A stretch of 64,000 nt of DNA from an uncultured Saprospiraceae bacterium (lineage in GTDB: Bacteria; Bacteroidota; Bacteroidia; Chitinophagales; Saprospiraceae): positions 22,851 through 86,850 of the forward strand of contig CALDYJ010000004.1 of the NCBI GenBank assembly GCA_937941095.1, read 5' to 3'. The notes beneath the pieces are model-generated. The model did no database searches, was not told the origin of the DNA, and worked only from the letters and a program-made list of their open reading frames with translations. A program made the translations under genes and the position numbers. Positions 36,514-45,414 of the stretch are shown in pieces (the stretch's first letter is position 1; each line of letters opens with the position of its first letter).

Positions 36514-36683
36514 GGGTCAAAATTTTAATTTTCTATTTGTTCACATTACAAATGTGTAGAAAACAAGCTTGATTTTCAAAGACAAAATACCTAGATTGTA
36601 GACTAAAAAACACACAAATTGTGCCTTAATTAGTTGAATAACAATTAAATACGATTTTATTCTGTAGTGTTTAGCGTGTAATT

Positions 36684-38099
36684 ATGAATGATAAACTTCA
36701 AAATTCTTTATTGATTACTGCCCTACGAAGCCTAGATAAGGAAGGAATCAAGGATTTTGATCTTTTTGTAAGGTCGCCATATTTTAATAAAAATGCGGAT
36801 TTGTGTCGGTTTTGGGAAGTGATTAAAGCAAATTTGGATAAGAAGTCCTCAAAGCTTACCAAGATTGATTTGCATCGTCTGCTGTACAAAGATTTAGCTT
36901 TTAAAGACAGTAGAATGCGTCTCCTGATGAGTAATCTTTTCTTGCTATTTGAAGAATTTGTCATTAACAATGAACTTAAAAAGAAAAACCTCGAGCATCA
37001 AAACATATTAGTTCATTTTTATAGAGAAAATGGTTTAGGCAGTCATTACGCAAAAAAAGTAAAACACATCCGAAAGAATTTTGAAAAAGGAAAGGTAAAA
37101 GATTCCTCCTTTTTTGGTTTAAATGCAGCATTGAATTTTGAAGAATACCAATTCCAAATTTCTAAAAAGAGAAGCTCTACCAATGCACTTAAAGATACTT
37201 TTCATTTTACTGATCTAGAATACATTTTGTTAAAACTAAGGTATGCCTGTATTTTAAGTTCGAATAAAGCTGCTTTTAAAGCAGAGATAGAAATTGAATT
37301 TTTAAAAGAAATTATTGAATTTATAAAAAGGGAAGAACTGTATGATCGGCCTTCCATTGCATTGTACTACAACTGTTATTTGTTATTAGAAAGTGAAGAA
37401 GTAAAATATTTTGATCGATATAAGGAATTGTTGATTAAACACATTGAAGTATTAGCACCTATAGAAATTAGAGAGGTTTTTTTAATTGGGGTCAATTACT
37501 GTATACGACAAATGAATCTTGGTAATGATGAGATGAGTAATAAATTGTTTGACTTATTTGAACTGGGCTTAAAAGGAAGACACTTATTAGTAGAAGGAAG
37601 CTTATCTCGTTTTACTTATAGAAATATTGTGACCATAGGATTGATAAACAAAAAATTTAAATGGGTCGAAAATTTTATTTATGAATACAAACCTAATCTC
37701 GATGCAAAATATAGAGAGAGTATGTTTACACTTAATCTCGCCTTACTGAAATATGAACAAAAAGAATACGGTGAAGTGCAAGAGTTGCTATATCAATCGG
37801 AACAAAAAGATTTACTCTTAAATTTATTTGCCAAAACAATATTACTAAAGGTTTACTATGAACAAGAATCAATCAAATTACTTGACTCTCATTTAGATGC
37901 CATGGAAATTTTCATCCGGAGAAAAAAAGTCATCGGATATCATCGTAAGCATTACATGAACATTATTAAATATACTCGTAAGCTGCTTAAGCTAAACCCT
38001 TTCGATCACGATGCCAAGTCAAAACTGTTGGTTGAGGTCCAAAATGCAGATACCATCGCCGAAAAAAAATGGCTGGTAAAACAACTACATTCTTTTTAA
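36684..38099 (+). CDS. Conserved hypothetical all-helical repeat protein
   Basis: 471 residues, not recognised. There is no signal peptide or membrane segment. The sequence is rich in Lys, Glu and Leu and looks helical throughout, with TPR/HEAT-like character (YNCYLLLESEEVKYFDRYKELL, FTLNLALLKYEQKEYGEVQELL). This suggests a cytoplasmic scaffold or repeat protein. It stands alone, divergent from the cohesin-like operon, and its stop codon is 1 base from that of the convergent DUF819 gene. No function can be assigned. Confidence 0.7.
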   Translation: MNDKLQNSLLITALRSLDKEGIKDFDLFVRSPYFNKNADLCRFWEVIKANLDKKSSKLTKIDLHRLLYKDLAFKDSRMRLLMSNLFLLFEEFVINNELKKKNLEHQNILVHFYRENGLGSHYAKKVKHIRKNFEKGKVKDSSFFGLNAALNFEEYQFQISKKRSSTNALKDTFHFTDLEYILLKLRYACILSSNKAAFKAEIEIEFLKEIIEFIKREELYDRPSIALYYNCYLLLESEEVKYFDRYKELLIKHIEVLAPIEIREVFLIGVNYCIRQMNLGNDEMSNKLFDLFELGLKGRHLLVEGSLSRFTYRNIVTIGLINKKFKWVENFIYEYKPNLDAKYRESMFTLNLALLKYEQKEYGEVQELLYQSEQKDLLLNLFAKTILLKVYYEQESIKLLDSHLDAMEIFIRRKKVIGYHRKHYMNIIKYTRKLLKLNPFDHDAKSKLLVEVQNADTIAEKKWLVKQLHSF

Positions 38100-38100
38100 G

Positions 38101-39486
38101 TCAACCTCCAGCAATTACCCTCATAAGTTCCGCACAGAGTATTGCTCCATAAGTCCCCAAAGCATATCCCAATACTGCTAATAATACCCCAACAGGAGCT
38201 AAGGAAGGGCTAAAAGCAGATGCTACAACAGGGGCCGAAGCAGCCCCACCTACATTTGCTTGAGAGCCTACAGCTACAAAAAAGAAAGGAGCTTTTATAA
38301 CCTTTGCAGTAATCAAAAGAATAGTAACATGAACTAACATCCATATAATACCTATAGCGAATAAACCTAAGTTTTTAAATATTTCGCCTATGTTCATTTT
38401 CATGCCTATCGTTGCGACAAGAACAAAAATAAAGATGGTTCCCCATTGAGAAGCACCTATGCCTTCAAGTTTTCTAGCTTTTGTAAAAGAAAGAATTAAA
38501 CCAAAGGTTGTAGCGATTACAATCAGCCAAAAGAAATGAGACATCAAAGAATTGAGCTTTAAAGATTCTAGTGTAGACTTGAATCCTCTCATAAAAGGAG
38601 TCAAGAGATCTGCTCCCCAATGTGATAAAGCAACACCACCAAAGGCAATACCCATCAAAACCATTAATAAGGTCGTCGTTGGCATTTTTGCAATACTGGC
38701 TCTATAATCAGCAACTGATTTTTTTAAATCTTCAATGGCTGAATTGTCAGCTTTTAACCAATTGTCCACTTTGTCTGACATGTTAGCCCCATACAATAAA
38801 AATCCCATCCAAATATTAGCAACTATGACGTCTACCACTATCATGGTGGGGAAAATTGGTTTTTCCGCTACATCATAAATGATGGCCATTGCGTTCTGGT
38901 TTGCTCCTCCACCAATCCATGAACCAGCCACTGTTGAAAGTCCTCTCCACAACTGATCTGGATCTGCACTGATGATGTTTGGAAAAAATTTCATCACGCA
39001 AAAAACGGCAATTGGTCCACCGATGACTATGCCTATGGTTGCAGCAAAAAACATAATTAAAGCTTTTGAGCCAAGGTTTTTAATGCCTTTTAGATCTATG
39101 CTCATGCATAGCAAAATTAAACTGGCAGGGAGTAAATATCTTGATGCTACATAGTATAAATTAGAATGTCCTTCGAATTTTTTAGTGTCAGTGACATTAT
39201 TTTCTGCAAGCCAAGATTGTATTTCAGAAAAAGACAATCCCGATGGAACTTGTAAGCCAAATTGAGCTACGTGTTCTGCCAGGCCATCCGTGTACCAATG
39301 AGCAGCTATTAAACCCAAAGGCCAATGCAAAAGGGCTGGTAAAAAGTAGCATAATAAAACAGAAGGAACAATCCTATAGAATTTTTTCCAAGCCTCATTT
39401 TCTAGATGAGAAGTATAAAATACTAAGGCCAATATTGTCATCAAAATCCCTAAGACTACAGCGTCATTTGTAAATATGGGTTCCAT
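38101..39486 (-). CDS. DUF819 family integral membrane protein
   Basis: 461 residues with about ten to twelve hydrophobic helices and Gly/Ala-rich segments such as STVAGSWIGGGANQNAMAI and VGSQANVGGAASAPVVASAF, which mark the DUF819 (YjcL-like) family. The two inverted Gly-rich re-entrant-looking segments suggest a secondary transporter. The substrate is unknown, and nothing in the neighbourhood points to one. Convergent with the 36684 gene with one base between stop codons. Confidence 0.85.
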   Translation of the reverse strand: MEPIFTNDAVVLGILMTILALVFYTSHLENEAWKKFYRIVPSVLLCYFLPALLHWPLGLIAAHWYTDGLAEHVAQFGLQVPSGLSFSEIQSWLAENNVTDTKKFEGHSNLYYVASRYLLPASLILLCMSIDLKGIKNLGSKALIMFFAATIGIVIGGPIAVFCVMKFFPNIISADPDQLWRGLSTVAGSWIGGGANQNAMAIIYDVAEKPIFPTMIVVDVIVANIWMGFLLYGANMSDKVDNWLKADNSAIEDLKKSVADYRASIAKMPTTTLLMVLMGIAFGGVALSHWGADLLTPFMRGFKSTLESLKLNSLMSHFFWLIVIATTFGLILSFTKARKLEGIGASQWGTIFIFVLVATIGMKMNIGEIFKNLGLFAIGIIWMLVHVTILLITAKVIKAPFFFVAVGSQANVGGAASAPVVASAFSPSLAPVGVLLAVLGYALGTYGAILCAELMRVIAGG

Positions 39487-39651
39487 AAGTATAGATTGTC
39501 TTTCGTTTCAAATAAAATACAAAATAAGGAATAGGATTGAAGAAGGAGCAATAGCCTTAAATTTTATCTTTAATAGACTACTAAACAAAAGTTTAGCCGT
39601 GAAGGAAGTATATGAATTTATTAACTTGCAAGTTCAAATTTGATTGAAGAG

Positions 39652-40179
39652 ATGAATAAAAGATTAATAAGATCTATAATACCTATAATTTTAGTCATTG
39701 CTGCAGACCAAGCAAGCAAGATCATAGCTAAAAATGAACTAAAAGGTGAAGGGAGTATCTCCCAATTCAATGACATTTGGAGGTGGGTATATGCTGAAAA
39801 TACAGGCGCATTCCTTAGTTGGGGTTCTGACTTAGATGGTATAGGTCATTTACTTCTAATGAAAGTGATTCCTGTTGTTTTGTTAGTTGGGCTTTTTATA
39901 TACACCATTTGGTCCGAAGAAGTCATCTTAAAACAAGTGATCCCATTGAGTCTTATCATAGGAGGAGGTATGAGTAATTTATACGATCGCATGATGTACG
40001 GTCGAGTCATAGATTTTATGAATATTGGAATTGGGGATCTTCGAACAGGTATTTTTAATATTGCTGATATGGCCATCATGACTGGGATAATTTGGTTGTT
40101 AATTAGCAGCTTCTCTGAGAAGAAACAATCGACACAAGAAGACAAAGCCATTAAGGAATCTACTCCATTAGAAGAATAG
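39652..40179 (+). CDS. lspA: Lipoprotein signal peptidase
   Basis: 175 residues from the ATG at 39652; a TTG at 39640 is possible but adds four unusual residues. An inner-membrane aspartic protease that removes lipoprotein signal peptides after lipidation. Four hydrophobic helices are present. Conserved motifs include AADQASKIIAKNEL, AENTGAFLSWG, and the catalytic aspartates Asp121 (GRVIDF) and Asp139 (FNIADM). It would process the SusD, PL6, PL17 and fasciclin lipoproteins in this window, among others. A charged C-terminal tail follows the last helix. Confidence 0.93.
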   Translation: MNKRLIRSIIPIILVIAADQASKIIAKNELKGEGSISQFNDIWRWVYAENTGAFLSWGSDLDGIGHLLLMKVIPVVLLVGLFIYTIWSEEVILKQVIPLSLIIGGGMSNLYDRMMYGRVIDFMNIGIGDLRTGIFNIADMAIMTGIIWLLISSFSEKKQSTQEDKAIKESTPLEE

Positions 40180-40430
40180 AATTCTTTCGGTACATTCTTT
40201 GGAGCATATAGTTTTCTAGAGTTTGCTTTAATTTTTCTTATACATTCGATTTGCTTTAAAGTATTATTAACTCATTTTATTTAGCTAATACATTAGCAGT
40301 TTATCTCATTTGATAATTTTGTTAAGCTTAGACAAATGATGGGCTTATTTTCGACTGTATGACGGAAATGTATTAATTTTATTTTAGTAACGTTACCTTG
40401 ATAATTCTCCTTGTCAAAAAAACTAATCCC

Positions 40431-43400
40431 ATGAGATTGAATTTTGTCATTAGTCTTTTTCTTTCTGTATTTATTTTTAATCAAACCTTTGCGCAAAGCC
40501 TTGACGTTAACATACCCAATGGCTTTCCTACCAACTGGTTGCCTGGTCAACTACAAGGAGATGACGTCCTCATTGTAAGTGCAAATTATTTTGGTGATGA
40601 TGAATCACTTGGAGTATTCTCGGATGGCTCAGGAATTGGATTGGATGAAGGAGTGATTTTGTCTACAGGAAAAGTGCTCGATGCAAATTTGCCTAATGAT
40701 GAGTTGTTTCAAATTGGGGGAGACATGGCTGTTAATTATGCTGGTTCTGCCCTAAATGGATTTACTAGTAGAAACATTTATGATGAAAATATTATTCAAA
40801 TTGGATTCATTCCAACTAAAAATACCATTGAGTTTGAATTTGTCTTCGCTACTGAAGAATGGCCAATAAAAATATGCGCCGAAGATCATGATGTATTTGG
40901 AATGCTATTGCAAGGAGAAGGGGTTTTCGGTTTTTATGAAGATAATGCAGAACACTTAGGAAATGTTCCTGGAACAATGATTCCAATCAATATCAAAAAC
41001 GTCCATGATGAGCATCCTAATGCTGAAACTTGTCCAGCTAGGTATGAAGAATTTTTCGAAATCAATCCAATAGGTGGGAGTTTTCCATACAATGGTTATA
41101 CTACAGTTTTTACAGCCAAGGCGGAGGTTATTCCTTATACGGTTTATACCTTAAATATTATGCTTGGAGACGTAGGTAATGCAGATTGGGATTCTGCTTT
41201 GTTTTTTCCTAAGGGAGGATTAAATTCTTACAGTGCTCAGCCTTTAAGTATTGATATGCCAGACGCTGTGAGCATAGTATCAAGTGATTGTGAGGAAATA
41301 GAATTATGCCTTCCCTTTAAAAAAGAAGACGTTGATGTTAATTATCACCTTAGGGTTGATGCCATGCAATACATGGGCGCATTAGAAGATTGTACTTATA
41401 CAAAATCTGTCTACAGTTTATTCAATCTTGTGATTCAAGGTTTTGCAGGACCATATCAATTAGATTGGATGGTAGATGGTGTTGCTTATAACGGCCAGTT
41501 TAATACATTTAATGAATTGAAAAATTTGTTGAATGAGCATGATCCAAAAGGCCACTGGTATTTTGATGGAAGTGCTTTTGGTCCCGCTCTTGCAGGAGGA
41601 AGAATAGATGGAAATTATTCAAATTTAACGATTAAGCAGCTAAGCACAAATATTGAATATTCAATTGCTATCAATATTTTTCAAGGTTTAGGGACAAAGA
41701 TATTTTTAGAAGAAGAAAATACTGTACTTTCAATTACAGACCTTCAAACTACAAGATTGGATGTAACTTACTTGGAGATTGAATGTTCTACTCCCATCAA
41801 TCATACGACAGAGATTATAAATTATACGATCCCGATTGGAGGTGGACTAGATCTTTATTGTCAAGATTTTAATCTTGGATTTGTTGTCAATGATGCAGAA
41901 AACATTTGTCCTGGAGAAGAAACTAATGCGGCATCATTTATTTTATCAGGATCGGAAGAGTATATAACAATATCTACAAATGAACTAGGTAATTCAAAAG
42001 CTTGTTTTAGATTTTGTGACCTTGGTGAAATTAATTGCCACACCAAAGAAATTAATATTGAAGTTATTGAAAATGATGAATACATTACTTGGAACTATAC
42101 ACCGGAAGACATAACAGTAGAGTGTGATAATATTCCACCGCCGCCGACAGATGTAGAAGCATCTTCAACTTGTCCAACTGGAATTGAAGTGGAGTTTTAT
42201 GAAACTACGGCTGGTAGTTGCGATGAGAGTTTTTTAATCTACAGAGAATTTAGAGCTTCACATGATTGTGGTTATGGAGACACCATCTCTTATAGGATAA
42301 CAGTCTATGATGTTCATGCGCCAGAATTTACTGTACCTTTTAACGATTTGACACTAGATTGCGACGATCCAGATTTTGAACTTAAAGTCAACCAATGGGT
42401 AGAAGCTGCGTCTGAAGCAAGTGATAATTGTAACGAAGAAGTAGAGATAACTTATGGTTTCGATTTTGAGAATTTACTATATACCTGTGCTCAGCAAACC
42501 TCTTTCGAGATTTTCATGACCGCAAAAGATTTTTGTGATAATAGAACAACTAGAAGTGCAAGATTGTACGTATTGCCCCAACAAGGTTCTACTACATATA
42601 TGGATACCTTTTATTGTGAAATGATCGTAGGAGATTTTAAGCACATTGACTTTATAGATAGTCTTCCGTTTAATCCGACTAATCTTACGGGGGAATGCCC
42701 TGGCTATAAAATGGAAACTACCATTACTGAATCTCCATCAGTTAGCATTGATTTTAGCCCAACTGAAGCTGGAACTGCTTTCACTTGTTTGAATGTTTGT
42801 AATGAGGATTTTACTCAATGTGCAGAACTGTTTATTCTAGTTGATGCTTTTGAAAATATAAATGGTATAGCCTTTTCAAATGAACCTCTAGATTTAGATG
42901 TCAACTGTGATGATATTCCAGATGCCGAAAGTATAACAGCAATTAGCTCATGTCAGACAGGTCAAGTGACTATTGTTTTTGAAGAGATAATTTCTGATGT
43001 TGTCTGTGATGGTAACTATAGAATTAACAGATCATGGACTGCAAGTGATGTCTGTGGAAATGAAAGAACAATCACACAAGTTTTATATGTTTATGATTCT
43101 TTTGTTCCATTTTTTACGACCATTCCACCATTGATTGAAATCAATTGTAATCTAGCAGATCTAGATGATCAAATTAATGCTTGGCTTAATGATTATGAAG
43201 TTTCTGATGCCTGCTCATCTGTCCTTGTGACCAATGACTTTGAAGGATATAATGGAGATTGTACAGCACCAGCAACCATAGAGGTTACTTTTACAGCAAC
43301 AGATGATTGTATGAATTTTAGTAAAGCTATTTCTGTATTAAAATTAGTCACAAATGTAGATGACGATTTTGTGTTTACTTATGTTCCTTTAGATGTGACA

Positions 43401-45359
43401 GTAGAGTGTGATGGATTTGACTCTACACCTAATGAAGAACCAATTGCTAATTCACCAAACTGTCCTGGGACATATGTCTATGACTATTCTGATGCTCTGA
43501 TTCCTGGCACTTGCGAAAATGAATATGTAATAGAAAGAACATGGTCAGCTGCGGATGATTGTGGTAATGGAATCACAGCAATACAAGAAATTTCTGTAGT
43601 AGATAATACAGGACCTTATGTAGTGGTGCCTCCTCAAGATTTAACGCTTAGTTGTGAAGACACAAATGTAGAAGGTGATGCTTCAGATTGGGTGACTTCT
43701 TTAGGTTATGGACAGTATGAAGATGCTTGTAGTGGGGAAGAAATTATAAGAGAATACAACTTTTGGCCACTTCCAGATTGCGATAACCTCGATACCGTTT
43801 GGACTCAGACTTATGATTTTTATCCTACTGATGCTTGTGGGAATTACAATGTTTTTTATGCCACCTTAACCATCTTACCGGACTTGGATGAAACAGGTAT
43901 CATGATCACAGCACAACTTTTTGATTTGGTGCTTCAGTGCGATGACGAAGTCCCTCAGCCTCTTAACTTGAGTGCAACAACAGATTGTACTACCAATGAT
44001 GAAGTGGTGATAAGCTTTACTGAAACTCAATTCGAACTGTGCGGTGAAGCATTTTATTTAATAAGAACTTGGGATTTTTCTGATGATTGCGGGAATACAG
44101 AACAAGTGACTAGAAGAATTGATTTTGTAGATAATTTTGGACCAATAATATCATCTTTTCCATTTGATGTTACCGTTAATTTGGAAGCTGGAGAAACTAT
44201 CCCTGAATTTGAAGAGAGTTCAATTGTATTGGAAGATAATTGTGGGGAAGTCAGCAGCATTGTTGCAGTAGATGAGATAGCTTACACGATTGATAATGGA
44301 TATGTCATTGATAGAACTATTACAGCTACAGATGAATGTGCAAATGAAACGGTGTTCGTACAGAGGATAACAGTAATTACTGCTGATGTTTGGCCTGGAG
44401 ATACAGATTCAACCAAACTCGTTGATCAATTTGATCTCTTCAACATTGGTTTTGGTTTTGGCCAAACTGGACCTGCTAGAATGAATCCTACGATAGATTG
44501 GGTAGGTCAATATGCTGGCTACTGGGATCAACTTGCTCCAGACGGTACTAATTATAGACATGCAGATACTGATGGTAATGGAGTGATCAATGATGAAGAC
44601 ACATTGGCGGTAAGCCTCAACTGGGGATTAGAACATGAATTTAAAGCCGAGGATGATGATAGACTTGTATCTCCATTAGATTTAGAATTAATTAACGTCA
44701 ACGAAAATGGTTGGATTCGTTTAGCCATAATGTTAGGCAGCAGCAATGAACCGATGACGGATTTTTATGGATTGGGATATGCGATAAATTATGATCGTTT
44801 AAAAATAGATCCAAGCTCAGTTCAGATTGAATACAATACTTCTTGGGTAGGCTCAAAATCGACAGATTATTTGACTTTAGTGAAAAACCTTAGCGGTGAT
44901 GGAGAATTGCATTCTGCGATAGTGAAGAAAAATCAATTAGGATCTTCAGGTTATGGAAAAATTGGAGAACTTCAATGTAAAGTAAAGGATGAATTTCTTA
45001 ATGAGTTCACTAGCCTTGATTTTACCATTGATTTAGCAAGAGGAGTATTTGCTGATGGATTGGAGTTTGCAACAAGTGGCGGTGAAGAAACCGTTGAAGT
45101 CGAGCCTGTGGGTACAAATGATCTATTAGATTCTGCCATCAGTATTTATCCGAACCCAACACGTGAAAATCTATTTTATACCTTGTCAAACGAAATGGAA
45201 TTAGAGCATGTTGTTTTAATTAATAATGCAGGTCTTGTTAAAGAATTAAAAATAAATGACCAAAAGCACTTGAGCTTGAAAGGTATTCCTAAAGGCATTT
45301 ATTTTTTAAAGTTTTATACCAAAGAAGGCGTCCTTGTTAAAAAAGTTTTAGTACAATAA
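40431..45359 (+). CDS. Giant surface protein: choice-of-anchor-L, Cys-rich Ig-like repeats, dockerin/cohesin-like modules, T9SS tail
   Basis: 1642 residues from the ATG at 40431, which starts a clear signal peptide ending TFAQ. Residues ~30-280 form a choice-of-anchor-L domain (GVILSTGKV, EFVFATEEWP). Then come about five repeats with HYR-like Cys pattern (TVECDNIPPPP, RTWSAADDCGNG), each ~150 residues. Near 1320-1400 there are two dockerin-like loops (DTDSTKLVDQFDL; DTDGNGVINDEDT), followed by a cohesin-like stretch (~1415-1550) and a T9SS type A sorting domain with YPNP. It is likely an adhesin or gliding/biofilm component, exported by T9SS. It is transcribed alone and closed by a strong terminator. 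Confidence 0.85.
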   Translation: MRLNFVISLFLSVFIFNQTFAQSLDVNIPNGFPTNWLPGQLQGDDVLIVSANYFGDDESLGVFSDGSGIGLDEGVILSTGKVLDANLPNDELFQIGGDMAVNYAGSALNGFTSRNIYDENIIQIGFIPTKNTIEFEFVFATEEWPIKICAEDHDVFGMLLQGEGVFGFYEDNAEHLGNVPGTMIPINIKNVHDEHPNAETCPARYEEFFEINPIGGSFPYNGYTTVFTAKAEVIPYTVYTLNIMLGDVGNADWDSALFFPKGGLNSYSAQPLSIDMPDAVSIVSSDCEEIELCLPFKKEDVDVNYHLRVDAMQYMGALEDCTYTKSVYSLFNLVIQGFAGPYQLDWMVDGVAYNGQFNTFNELKNLLNEHDPKGHWYFDGSAFGPALAGGRIDGNYSNLTIKQLSTNIEYSIAINIFQGLGTKIFLEEENTVLSITDLQTTRLDVTYLEIECSTPINHTTEIINYTIPIGGGLDLYCQDFNLGFVVNDAENICPGEETNAASFILSGSEEYITISTNELGNSKACFRFCDLGEINCHTKEINIEVIENDEYITWNYTPEDITVECDNIPPPPTDVEASSTCPTGIEVEFYETTAGSCDESFLIYREFRASHDCGYGDTISYRITVYDVHAPEFTVPFNDLTLDCDDPDFELKVNQWVEAASEASDNCNEEVEITYGFDFENLLYTCAQQTSFEIFMTAKDFCDNRTTRSARLYVLPQQGSTTYMDTFYCEMIVGDFKHIDFIDSLPFNPTNLTGECPGYKMETTITESPSVSIDFSPTEAGTAFTCLNVCNEDFTQCAELFILVDAFENINGIAFSNEPLDLDVNCDDIPDAESITAISSCQTGQVTIVFEEIISDVVCDGNYRINRSWTASDVCGNERTITQVLYVYDSFVPFFTTIPPLIEINCNLADLDDQINAWLNDYEVSDACSSVLVTNDFEGYNGDCTAPATIEVTFTATDDCMNFSKAISVLKLVTNVDDDFVFTYVPLDVTVECDGFDSTPNEEPIANSPNCPGTYVYDYSDALIPGTCENEYVIERTWSAADDCGNGITAIQEISVVDNTGPYVVVPPQDLTLSCEDTNVEGDASDWVTSLGYGQYEDACSGEEIIREYNFWPLPDCDNLDTVWTQTYDFYPTDACGNYNVFYATLTILPDLDETGIMITAQLFDLVLQCDDEVPQPLNLSATTDCTTNDEVVISFTETQFELCGEAFYLIRTWDFSDDCGNTEQVTRRIDFVDNFGPIISSFPFDVTVNLEAGETIPEFEESSIVLEDNCGEVSSIVAVDEIAYTIDNGYVIDRTITATDECANETVFVQRITVITADVWPGDTDSTKLVDQFDLFNIGFGFGQTGPARMNPTIDWVGQYAGYWDQLAPDGTNYRHADTDGNGVINDEDTLAVSLNWGLEHEFKAEDDDRLVSPLDLELINVNENGWIRLAIMLGSSNEPMTDFYGLGYAINYDRLKIDPSSVQIEYNTSWVGSKSTDYLTLVKNLSGDGELHSAIVKKNQLGSSGYGKIGELQCKVKDEFLNEFTSLDFTIDLARGVFADGLEFATSGGEETVEVEPVGTNDLLDSAISIYPNPTRENLFYTLSNEMELEHVVLINNAGLVKELKINDQKHLSLKGIPKGIYFLKFYTKEGVLVKKVLVQ

Positions 45360-45376
45360 GGATTTTAGTGAGACAT

Positions 45377-45414
45377 AAACAAAGAGGCCTACTTGTAAGC
45401 AGGCCTCTTTGTTT
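45377..45414. terminator. Bidirectional terminator shared by the giant gene and rnr
   Basis: A perfect 14-bp stem (45377-45390 with 45401-45414, AAACAAAGAGGCCT and complement) with a 10-base loop. Its right arm overlaps the rnr stop codon at 45413-45415 by two bases. Confidence 0.85.
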
